The notes beneath the pieces are model-generated. The model made no database searches, had not been told where the DNA came from, and saw nothing but the letters and a program-made list of their open reading frames with translations. A DNA stretch of 64,000 bases from Apoda limacodes (taxonomy: Eukaryota > Arthropoda > Insecta > Lepidoptera > Limacodidae), in contig OX291543.1 of assembly GCA_946406115.1 (NCBI GenBank), forward strand, positions 30,034,815 to 30,098,814. The letters are read 5' to 3'. The translations under genes and the position numbers were made by a program. The first letter of the stretch is position 1; every line of letters starts with the position of its first letter. Below, in pieces: positions 47,041 through 56,817 of the stretch.

Positions 47041-48345
47041 ACGCTGCCGGACAAAAGTTTAAGACCACCTTTCAAAATTAAAACGAAAAGTTGGAAAATA
47101 ATATCAAACCTATTTTTTTTTTTTATTTTGTTTAGTCATCAAATATAAGACTTATGTACAAATAACATACATTATAATATTTAAGAAATATTAACCACTT
47201 ACGTAAAAGTAAAAATGCCTATTATAAACTTAATTTAAAATATATTCTAAACCGTTTTTTTGTCAAGAAATCCTGTATACGAGCAATCAATTTGTCGATT
47301 GTGTCTTGTGTTATAGTATTCCAGCTTTCATTTAAAGCCTTCCACATGTCTTCTTGTGAGAAGTGACAGGGAAGAGGAACATTTCGGTCGAGTTCTTCTC
47401 TTAAAAGTTCGATTGGGTTGAGATCCGGGCTTTGAGGGCAACATGTTTTTTAATACTCCGTCTCGTTGTTTTCTAAATAACCCCTGCATAATTTTGAACT
47501 GTGTTTTGGATCATTATCCTGTTGGAAAATGAATCTATTTTCAATTAATCGTAGACCAGTAGGAACGGCATTAAAGGATTAGTATATACTGCTCCGTTTT
47601 CATGACTCCGTCGATTCGCACCAAATCTCCAGTTCCATGGCCCGAGAAGCAACCCCAAACTATAACGGAACCACCACCATTAACTGTTGGCACCACCATT
47701 AACTTTTGGCACCACACAGTCTGGCAACATTTTTTCCACGGCGCTACGTCGAACATAAATTCTTCTTTTTGAACCAAATATTTAAAAAATATTTCTTTCA
47801 CTTCGATTTATCTGACCAAAGAACTTTTTTGAAATCTTCTTTAGTTCAATCTCGATAGGCAAGGGCACATTGCATCTGTTTCTTTTTGTTTTGTGGCCTT
47901 AATAGAGGTTTTCGTATAGCAACATGACCAAATTATAGTATTTTTACTGTGGTCAGTGAGGAAAGATCTCATCGGGATTTGTTCACTTCAGCGCGGATTT
48001 TTGGAGCTGTTAGGCGTCTATTCCGCTTGCTGGTTATGACGATGAAACTATCCTCACTAGAAGTGGTAGCTCTTGGCATTCCTGAAAGTGGATGATCATG
48101 ATTTCTGCAAGTCTCCTTGTTTCGAGTTATTGTGCTATGAACACAGCTTAAGTTGAGGGCAATTGCACGTTCAGATTTGCCTTCGTTATGTAAAACAATG
48201 ATGGCAGATCGCATTTCACTACTAATTTCGAGTACTTTTCCTATTTTAAAGATGTCTTGACTATATAAAACGCAATTTTCGACTAACAATCCTTTGTGAA
48301 TTTTCCATAAAAATTGAAGCAATAATTATTTATTGTTATGTTTTA
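47041..48345 (-). mobile_element. Tc1-like DNA transposon, decayed (reverse strand)
   Basis: The left terminus has GCCGGACAAAAGTTTAAGAC (47046-47065) followed by 'cacctttc', a terminal sequence typical of Tc1-like elements. A reverse-strand transposase fills 48322 to about 47235. The inverted repeat at the other end was not found, so the right boundary is a minimum. Stops and frameshifts show it can no longer move by its own enzyme. Confidence 0.85.
47235..48322 (-). pseudogene. Tc1-like transposase, broken
   Basis: From 48322 down: GKVLEISSEMRSAIIVLHNE with GKS and A-I-A (the N-terminal helix-turn-helix), HPLSGMPRATT, then RLTAPKIRAEV (second DNA-binding helix region). Next, LWSDKSK holds the first catalytic Asp, although the following usual Glu is Lys. 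Then NGGGSVIVWGCFSGHGTGDL, FIFQQDNDPKHSSKL (second Asp), and SPDLNPIELLREELDRNV (catalytic Glu), ending with MWKALNESWNTIT and LIARIQDFL. The D-D-E triad can thus still be traced, but stops (for example after KSK and before KTCC) and frame changes split it. The two longest frames are 47969-48322 and 47571-47801. The protein would cut and paste the element at TA sites. Confidence 0.88.
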
Positions 48346-48639
48346 GGAAGCTAAAATAATCCTTAATGTTGGCTAATTCGAAACAAAAGCAAAATAATGA
48401 GTAATAAATAGGCACTAAAGATATTACAACGACTTCACCACCTGACTCCAGCTCGGCATTTTTTGTTTTGCTGAAACAATACACATTTATGATGTGGTAA
48501 CTGACAGGTATATAAAAAAAATACTTTTTAAATGTTTCTTGGCAACAATAGAATTTGCAGGTATGCAGATTTGTTCTTTATAATATATAATTGCCAAAGA
48601 TAGCCGCGACGTTTGTATGTAGTATTGGATGGAAAAAGT
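48346..48639. other. Unassigned AT-rich DNA, possible right end of Tc1-like element
   Basis: No partner for the left terminal repeat was seen here, so the right end is either lost or too diverged. Confidence 0.35.
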
Positions 48640-48893
48640 TAACGCTGAGTACATTACAAAGTGGCTTAATGGGAAATGACCTACCTATTGAACCAAGGGT
48701 GCGTGGGTTCGAACTCCGCACAGGACAAAAGTTATGTAGTGAACATTAGTGTTTGTCTTGTCTGGGCGTTTGTTTACAAAAAGTATAAGTATATATATTT
48801 GAATCCATTTTCCAGTATCCATAGTACTAAACTCTGGTTTCTTGGGTACCACTTTGTGTAATGTTAAGAAATATTTATTATTTATTTATTTTT
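48640..48893 (+). repeat. tRNA-derived SINE with Pol III boxes and ATTT tail
   Basis: TGGCTTAATGG (48662-48672) fits a Pol III A box, and GGTTCGAACTCC (48706-48717) a B box. 'gcacaggacaaaagttatgt', 'gtctgggcgttt' and 'ttttccagtatccatagtac' follow, and the copy ends in an (ATTT)n tail at 48871-48893. I recall this block order from SINEs of moths and butterflies. The 61-codon frame at 48676-48861 is inside the SINE and not a gene. Confidence 0.78.
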
Positions 48894-51800
48894 ATCTCTA
48901 GCAAATTCCAACAATAAAGTTAAAGTAAAACAATACATTAAAAAAAATACCTAAGTTAAATTAATGTTAAGTTAATGTCAACTAATTCCAATGTTTATTT
49001 TCTGTAGACCAGTGAAGGAAATAATAAACGACGTATACAATTAAACATGGTTTCTCTTCACTGAGATGTTCTGTGAGGTAGAGAGCAGTCGGTCAGTCGG
49101 AATTTAATTTTGCGTTGTCCATACACAAGCGTTTGCGAGCTACAAACGTATCCAACGCTCTTTGGTGCCCCACTCATGTACAGGAGGCTAATAAATTGTA
49201 TTGTTCTTTGTGCTATATGTATACAACTAAATATAACCCAAAAAACCCTATCAGGCTATCGGAGATAATAACCCTTATAAGATAAGGTTTGGTCAAATTA
49301 GTGACAAACCTGATTTGATTATTTCATTGTGGCATGCAGGTACGTTAGATTTAGGTTCCTTACCTCTTGAGATCGTCAGTACACCTGAAAACATTTTAAG
49401 TTATAACAAGTACTGCCATCTTGTAGCTACTGCGGGTAGGTCATTGCCGTCAAAGATGTAATCATTGTTTTGATTATTTTAGATAAACCCTTGCCTATCA
49501 CTATACTATTTATATAACTATTCGATAAAAAATTTAAGAGTTCAATTGTATTAAAACGTTTTATAATGTTTTATTTATACCCCTGAGAAAAAAATACCTA
49601 AAATCTTCTATCTCTATCGGTCTATTCACAGGTCTGGAGAAACTCTTTTTTTCTGTTTACTTACGAGGAAAAGATGTAAAAAAAAAACAAATTTAACTAT
49701 CAGATTTTTTTTAAAAGTATATTATTACAAATATCTTTAGACAAATCCTGCGTTCAATATATAATTTAAAGTCCCATCATAGAGTGTTTGGAAAGAAATA
49801 TATAATCGTTGCTCAATAACTGTAATTTATCTTCAATTTAGTGTTTTATTAGGGGCATTTGTGCCACTTGCTGTCTGCGTGGTTATTGAATTGTAGAACT
49901 ACGTATTTTTTATTATAAAATCTGTGAAGGAAAGATTGCCTAGCTATAGGATTCTAAAGCTATATATTTTTATTAAAAGATAACTTAATTGTGGCGTAAC
50001 AGAAACAATAAAAAACATATGTCTATGCAAAATTTTTTTGCTGACCTTTTTACGTTTTTGAAGCAGAAAAAAATAATTAAAATGGGTATTTTGCAATCAG
50101 ACTTTTTGGCACTAAATTTTTACCAAACTTCAATACTGATGAGAATATTCATTTTCAAAAAATTGTGTGGACTACCCTATATTTTTTCCCTGATGGTTTA
50201 TAAAATTAACACTATAGGTGATATTTAGCCACCAAAACTGTAATGGTCTCCGAGTTTTCCTGTTAACCTTTGAATGTTTATATCAAGGGTAAGGTATATG
50301 TTAACAAGAAATGGTAGCACTTGCAGTCACCACTCCTGAGCATGACCACAAGCTCACTATCGTTTCCAATGGCAAGTGCAAGTACAAGGTACTTAAATAT
50401 AGGGTTCTTGAAGAAGGGAGTGATTCGATTTTAAAATGTTGCAAGCGTTCATAGCATACGGTAACAGCTTTACATCAACCGGGCAGCAACCTTTTTGGCC
50501 ACCTTGGTTGTATACAACACGGAGATGTGGCCTTATAAAAAGGGTAATTATAAGTGACTTATAATAAGAAAACATAAATATCAGCAAAAAATGTTTAATT
50601 GCTTGGTTACTTAATTTAATAGTGGCTTTCTTACAAAATAAAATTATTTATAATTGCTCTGTGGTTCCCAAAAAATAATATATTTTTTATCATACTCACT
50701 CGTAAACAGTGTCAATATGTGCAGGTTATGCGGGTGCTCCTTTATTACTCTTACGGGCTTTTTCTTTGTAAATTTTACGTTTCTCTAAGCAAAGCAAAAA
50801 CGAAAGGTAATGACGCGCCTATTCAATTATGTATAAAAGCTGTACTGTGGTTCGAAATAAGTTTTGTAGATTAGTTTAAGTACGTTTTAAATTCAGCCAA
50901 AACTTTTGTTTCTCTAGATATATTATTCCTATTCCTGCCGTTTCAGTTGTGTTTTAGTGAGTTTATTTATTTTTCTACTTATTTTTTTATTTATTTACTC
51001 GCAAATGTGATGAAAAACACTGTGTATAAAACGGGTGTTAAGAAAATTACAACCTCCAGTCATTAAAGCTGAAGGCTTCTTAATAGCCTCTCGTTAGTAA
51101 TTTTCGTCTTACCACTTTTATTACAAGTGTAAAATAGTTTTTCTGCACAATATTCGTCAAAGTAAGGAAATTTAATAAAAGAGGTTAGTACCTATATCGC
51201 AAAATGTTATTGTCCATCAAAAACCTCACTGACCTCAAACTTTAAACCAACAAGGAAACATTAAACCATATTATTGCAGTATTAATTTACTAGCTAAGCC
51301 TAACCGAATTTATAATCCATCACAACAATAAACTTTGAACACCCTCTATCTGCCACCTAGATACGCCGACAGGGCCAAGAAATTGCTTGACGGTCAAAAT
51401 ATCTTAGTTATGACCAGTGCTGTCCGGCACACGGCTTACGTTTGCCAAGTTTCGCCCCCTTCGTCCCCTAAGGCATAGTTCTTGTTCACCCCCACGTCCC
51501 ACCCCCGCAGTTATTAATAAATCTATCTGTGCATATTCGGGAGATAAAGACAGTGGTGGAAGTCGAATGGGAATGCTTTTCAGGGAGTTTGACTGGACGA
51601 GATTGTGTACTCATAAACTGAAATGAAACTATTTTTTATTATTATATCTTGTTTTAGATATTATTATATACAACTCCTAGTGACTTATAAAGTCCTAGTA
51701 CATCAATCTTTAATCTTAATCTTAATATTTAATGTCATAATCCAGCCAAGTTAAGCAGACATAAGTTCTGTGAGGCACACTACATATCTTGGCTCATTCA

Positions 51801-52610
51801 CTTTTGTTGTATCGTTGACATTAAGTGCATAATGTACATTATTTCGGTAAACAAAACGCCACTTATATTTCATAAACTAGTAAAGCTAGCTATATGAAAC
51901 AAAAAGTACATTAAAAAGAGTTTTATTTTAAATGCGCTTTAATGTTCCTTTGACTTCATAGAGCTATCATGAGTTGTTTAGGAAACATTGTCGTCTATGT
52001 AAGTGAAGTGATCACCTGCTACGATTTTTGCTCGTCAGTATACTTAAAGATGACACATACAACATATGCCAATATGCGTTTTTATGTTTTACAGACCAAG
52101 CTGACAACCTGCTGATATCCTAGATTAGACTTAAATAACTGGTAGTTAGTTAATTTCGTTATTCTGCGCCCAAAATATAATGTGCCCGAATCATGCTCTA
52201 CTTCCTTTTACTGATTTCGCTTGCAGCAGAAGAAAAAGGCACGTTAAGAAGCTTAATAGCAATGGCAGCAAAAGTTTTAGCTGTAAGGTACATAGCAGCA
52301 CAATGCCGCGAATATTTCATCCAATATATTACCAATGTCATCACCGCCAAAGTCGAGTCAAACAAATATATATTCAATACAGTCAATTTATACTATAATT
52401 TTAGAAAATTAAAGCCCGATACATAGGAATATACTGCAAAGATTAGTTTCAAAATGAATGTAACAATAGGATTGGTATTATACCGTAGTGTTTGGTATTT
52501 TTTAATAGTACGACAGTCATGTAAAAAGCTTGAAAAAGTGATGTGGCACGCATAAAATATATGACAGTAGCGCTATACATATACTAGTAGTCTATCTAGT
52601 CTTTGGACAC
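48894..52610. other. Unassigned DNA with one LINE-tail remnant
   Basis: About 3.7 kb with no recognised gene. It includes the LINE-tail remnant at 50395-50520. Frames at 49989, 51417 and 52193 have no known domain; overlapping frames on both strands at 52180-52426 look like chance. A GC-richer stretch at 51415-51600 has no motif. Confidence 0.4.
50395..50520 (+). repeat. Jockey-type LINE 3' tail, decayed
   Basis: 'gggttcttgaagaaggga', 'atgttgcaagcgttcatagc', 'tttacatcaaccgggcagca' and 'ggccaccttggttgtata' follow the order of the family tail at 3090-3200 with many changes. Confidence 0.55.
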
Positions 52611-52872
52611 AGCGACGCTCGCTTCGGTATACCTTTCTCAACAAACATAAAAACGAAAGGACTTTGGACTGCATTCTTTCTTGTTATGAGTTAGATGTGA
52701 ATTGTGAACGCTCATTCTCTTGGACGGAGTTTTTCTCTGCTTGCTCTTTGTTAGAGTAGATAGCAACTCACTCGCCAGCTTTGGTCTATCACACGTCACA
52801 GTTGAACTTCCGATGATGAATACTTCATTTGAAACATCTTCGCTCTCTAACACGATCTCACCGACTTAATAG
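52611..52872. other. Unassigned DNA
   Basis: No gene recognised; the reverse frame at 52638-52853 has no motif. Confidence 0.35.
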
Positions 52873-53037
52873 TTTGCTATAGTACGGACGCTAAGCAGGA
52901 AGAATTTCGTTCAATGACCGGTCACTATTTGTCTCTGTTGCACGCGCATAATTATTTGCCGTTGCACTCGCACAGATGCGATGACCTCTGTCATAGAGGA
53001 GCGAAATTCTTCCTGCCTAAAGTCCGTGCTATACAGA
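52873..53037. mobile_element. 165-bp MITE-like element with 39-bp inverted ends
   Basis: The left arm (52873-52911) has 'gctatagtacggacgctaag' and 'caggaagaatttcgttc'. The right arm (52999-53037), reversed, has 'tatagcacggactttaggca' and 'ggaagaatttcgctc'. The centre includes 'gttgcacgcgcataattatt' and 'cgttgcactcgcacagatgc'. The 106-codon forward frame at 52914-53234 runs out of this element into the next and is not taken as a gene. Confidence 0.72.
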
Positions 53038-53173
53038 CATATATCCGTGTCTGCCACAACTTCACGTTCAGCAGACAAAATCGGAACTACGGCCGCTATT
53101 TTGTTAAACAGAACATTTTAACAGTAAAATTAGAAATAATTATTATTATTATAGCAACACTAAACGTGTCAGA

Positions 53174-53333
53174 GTTAGCACCATTTACTGAACAGATAAG
53201 TTGGTGGCACTGTACCTACGTTCAGTCAACATAGTTAACATTTAGAGCACCCATAGGGTCAAGACTACTGGCGAGTTCCGAACGTCTCGACATTTGACTA
53301 CTCCTAGCTATCTGTTCAGTGCAAATGTGGCAG
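53174..53333. mobile_element. 160-bp MITE-like element with ~26-bp inverted ends
   Basis: The left arm (53174-53200) reads TTAGCACCATTTACTGAACA then 'gataag'; the right arm (53308-53333), reversed, reads CTGCCACATTTGCACTGAAC then 'agatag'. The arms differ by a two-base gap. It lies 136 bp beyond the element at 52873-53037. Confidence 0.6.
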
Positions 53334-53539
53334 CTTCTAGATGTGGCTGTGGATTAAAGAACCGGCCAACCTTAACTTAATGTGTCTACGTAAAAAAAGA
53401 ATTATGCGGATATTAGAAAAACTAGTTATTTTAAATCCCGTACCGACAAAATAATTAAAAATTTGAAAATTAAAAAAAAATAACAAAAAATATTAGTCAG
53501 AATAAATTCAGAAGTAAAAAATTCTTCGCTCTTAAGTCG

Positions 53540-53805
53540 AATGCCGGAAACTTGCAGGAAACGATTGTAGACTCCATTGCAAAAGCAATAAAAAAAATCA
53601 TATCTTACATACATAGCAACTAGCAGCTGAAATGATGAATAAACTTTGACAGGGAGCTCATTCCACAATTCCCTAAGAAAGCACACCTCAAACTTCTCAG
53701 AGCAAGACCAAGGTTCTAAGGTATATGGATGAACCTCAGCCAATGACGAGCCGTGCAATGGTAAAAGGGTCGGAAGAATACGGGTTGGCCGAAGACAAAC
53801 TGAAA
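53540..53805 (-). pseudogene. Jockey-type LINE, ORF2 C-terminal fragment (reverse strand)
   Basis: The reverse strand reads RPTRILPTLLPLHGSSLAEV, then HPYTLEPWSCSEKFEVCFLR and ELWNELPVKVYSSFQL. 'HP[YH]xLexw', 'F..cFLR' and 'LWNELP..V' are C-terminal signatures of the Jockey-type elements seen at 31850 and 15900. The open frame is 53426-53818. 5'-truncated; the family 3' tail is not recognisable downstream. Confidence 0.72.
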
Positions 53806-54048
53806 AATAACAAAACAAAATAATAATGAGATATATATCGATCCTTCCAGCAGAATACTATTCCTTTGACCGACAACTATGTCTTGCTTTACATGGAGAG
53901 CACCGCGTTATTATTGTGCCTCTGTCAACGGAATATGAAATGTATTGGAACTCGGGATGAGCTGGTAACTCCTTGACCGACCCCCTACCTCCGCACCTCC
54001 CCATTGACCTCTGTGGTGGTCAGTGTAAAGGGCTTATCTACGGTTGTC

Positions 54049-54234
54049 ATGAAGAAATTAGCAAATATAAACTTGAAAATTGTTTTAAATGATATTTTTT
54101 TTCAATGTTATGATCTAAGAGCCCATGACACTAAACCTACTTCGATAAAATTACCAGATGATATACCGAAAACCGATGAAAACTTTGAGGATGAATTCGA
54201 CTTCGTTGCATTTGATTCAGATGACGAAAAGTAG
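54049..54234 (+). CDS. Possible short or partial coding region with acidic C-terminus
   Basis: An open frame runs from about 54004 to a TAG at 54232-54234; the first ATG in it is at 54049 (MKKLANINLKIVL). The last third, DDIPKTDENFEDEFDFVAFD then SDDEK, is strongly acidic, unlike the random frames of this AT-rich region. It might be a terminal exon or the end of a transposon protein. No domain is recognised, no splice site was proved, and upstream sequence is not obviously coding. Low confidence. Confidence 0.25.
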   Translation: MKKLANINLKIVLNDIFFQCYDLRAHDTKPTSIKLPDDIPKTDENFEDEFDFVAFDSDDEK

Positions 54235-54340
54235 CGTTAGAATAGTTACTAAAAAGAAATAAGAAGTTTTCAGGAAGAATAAGGTTTTTCGCATTGCAGC
54301 ATCGCCATCTCATATCCCCCCATTAATGACGTGACGAATT

Positions 54341-54354
54341 ATATATATATATAT
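54341..54354. repeat. (AT)7 microsatellite
   Basis: A short uninterrupted AT dinucleotide run. Confidence 0.9.
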
Positions 54355-55060
54355 CGTCTGGTAGTCTTATCGAACTAGGTTTAGTGTTGTGGGCTTCCCT
54401 ACTATTAAGTTTTAACCTAAATAGTTTATTTTTAAGTTTGTGATATTGGGAAATCTGGGTGCGAGTTCTGCTTGGACTGAAGTGAGCCTTGCATACGGAA
54501 TGATCTTAACCTCATCAATAAAGTAATGGCGTAGTTATGAGTGACGTAAACACTGTATGAAATGTCTAAAAACGATAACAGTTTTGTTAATATTTTCATA
54601 AGCATTGAAGACATTAAGTAGCATAATATTTAATGTTTTAATGTGACGGTTTTATGAAGAAAATGAGTCGGATTTACCTTAAGCTAGCAGAAAAACTTTT
54701 AGTTTTTTAAATTTCACGCTAAAATATCAAAAGGATTTGACTGACATTATAACAGGACAGGTTATAGTAGGAGTATTCTGTTACTGAATGCACCGGCTCA
54801 GAAGATAGAAATTTAGGTAGAGGGAGTTCAGAGGCAAGTAAAACAACCACTTTTCAAGGGTAAGGCAGGTTGTAATGTATTCTCTTTCTCATTACAATAA
54901 TTAATATACAGTATTAACCTAATCACGTAAGGTAATTCTTCTACCTATTTTACATCAGTAGCGACCACCTAACCAAATAGAAAGAAAGAGAAAAACGCAA
55001 GCCTACCTACACAGAATTCAAAGTGTAAAGTTTTCAAGTATTTATTAGAGATAGATACAC

Positions 55061-55512
55061 AAATAGATTCTTCGGCCTAGAGCCCGATCAGCGATCTTGC
55101 ACATCGAGGACACCCCGCAGGACTCCGCCGCCAAAGTAGGTAGACGCGGACGGGACTGATTTTAGGTGACCTACCGACGTGTATTAAGTAGTGTAAAAGT
55201 ATGTCGCACGTGGCAGGCACAATGCAATGCCGCACGTGTCTGGCACAATGCAATGCTGCACGTGGACGAAGTTCGCCCCGTAGCTACGGTGTAAGCGGTG
55301 TTCAGGCTGAAGCACCGCTACCGCATAGGCCGAGGATTTGGAGCACAGAGCTGGATTTGGAGTCTACTAAATTTCAGGCCTCCCTCAGTGCTGACGTCGC
55401 TAACAGGCTGACGCGCACTGGCCCTCGCAGTAGACACGATGAGAAGTGGTTATATCAGAAAATAAAAACCGTCGTGCTAAAACACTCCGGTTTTTCCACT
55501 GTTAAGTATTAG
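55061..55512 (+). other. GC-richer block with 26-bp direct repeats and a 103-codon frame
   Basis: The frame 55201-55512 opens with the repeated segment: 26 bp at 55205-55230, again at 55231-55256 and a partial third from 55257, each containing CGCACGTG or TGCACGTG and 'cacaatgcaatgc'. Later it reads ELDLESTKFQASLSADVANR then LTRTGP. This weakly resembles the linker between endonuclease and RT of some LINEs (x-F-x-x-x-L-x-x-x-V-x-N-R). The DNA around it (55080-55160) is also GC-richer. I cannot assign a function; a LINE fragment is the likeliest reading. Confidence 0.3.
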
Positions 55513-56150
55513 TAGTAGTAGAGGTAAAAGGAACAGAGTTGCATCTTTAAGTTTTAAGTAGAGTTGGAAGTATTTTCACATGTCCGCAGAGCGAAAACAC
55601 GTAGCTAAAGAACTGTTATGACAACGACATGTCACAACCTATCGAGACTATTTTGATCTCGATATTCAAAAATACGACACCGGTAATGGACCTAAGGATT
55701 GATGCCTAGAATCTTCCACCGTTTCCTACATCATCCGGTCCTTTACCGGAGACGGACCACCGGAAATGTTAGTTCCGTTATAACATACCTTTTGGTAGGT
55801 AGACAGCATGGGTCCTTCTGAACATAGTAATATTTCTGATAACTACTTATAGGACAAGACGGTATAGCGATGTTTTTTTTATTTCACCTGAAATTTCATT
55901 TTCGGCCTATTTCTTCAGGAGCGACAATGACATCTTTAGACACGGTATCCCAAGGTGCGGGCGCTAAGATTTAGGAACATTGCTAAAGAAACGTGAATAG
56001 AATTTAAGGAAACATATTCTGGTAAATATAGTTAATTTAATAATGTATTCTATCTATTCTATGGTAAATATTGATTTTGGGTATTGTTTTTGTTTTCACT
56101 AATAAAAGTTAACTAAATAAAAATACAAAATAGAATACAACAAGCAATTA
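55513..56150. other. Unassigned DNA
   Basis: No gene recognised. Short inverted pieces ('tccggtcctttaccgga' near 55735) are present. Confidence 0.35.
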
Positions 56151-56817
56151 AAAGGGAATTTAATTCCAGGTTCTAAGTTAGATCCTGAGAGCAGCAAAGA
56201 TTGCTAGAGTAGAATCCTGAGCGGAGCGAGGGTTACAAAGGACCGATATGAATTCCTTTTTCACGTGTTGTATACTCAATTTTTTACCATTGACTGCAAG
56301 AAAATAAAAAGTACTATATTTTACTTAGTTTTCAGTTAGTATATTAATATTTATCACATTTTGGTATATATTCGGTAATTATTACTGGGTGATAAGAAAA
56401 AAATGATATGAAACAACCACAATAACAATTAAAACAATTTAACAATTGTTCCAAATTCAAAATATTTTATTCACTCAGTAAGTAAAAGTGATTTTTTTTA
56501 ACTGTTATGTTTTATTCACTCAATAAGAAAAAGTGAGTTTTATTCACTGTTATAGATGAATAAAAAAAATGCTTTTTTTCGAGTGACAATGATAAAAATA
56601 CATTGTAATACCCAGTCTTAACATAAATAGTAATACAACTTTATAAACTTTAATTGTGATTAACTAAGCAATATTGTCCGTCGTTCCAGTAAAATAAAAT
56701 AGCACTTAAAGGTTTTGACGATTAAAAAACACGGGGTGCACTCGGGAAGTGCCGGCATAAGTGAAAACATACTAGCTATTTACTTCCCATCACTTCGTAT
56801 ACATATTTATGTATAAT
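56151..56817. repeat. Left part of a composite repeat (unclassified)
   Basis: 'gaatcctgagcggagcgagg', 'gaattcctttttcacgtgtt' and 'ggtgcactcgggaagtgccg' look like dispersed-repeat sequence. A 45-bp unit ('ttattcactcagtaag' at 56467, 'ttattcactcaataag' at 56512) is repeated about twice. I cannot say whether this part belongs to the same element as the 104-bp array. Confidence 0.35.

Larger units (their letters stand above)
53820..55060. other. Unassigned DNA with an acidic frame and an AT microsatellite
   Basis: Besides the frame listed at 54004-54234 and the AT repeat at 54341-54354, nothing was recognised. Confidence 0.4.

Noticed and set aside
52180..52426. Small secreted protein (hydrophobic start)
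   Set aside because: Overlapping frames of similar size exist in other phases and on the other strand; no clear start context or homology.
52914..53234. 106-codon forward frame
   Set aside because: It begins inside one MITE-like element and ends inside the next.
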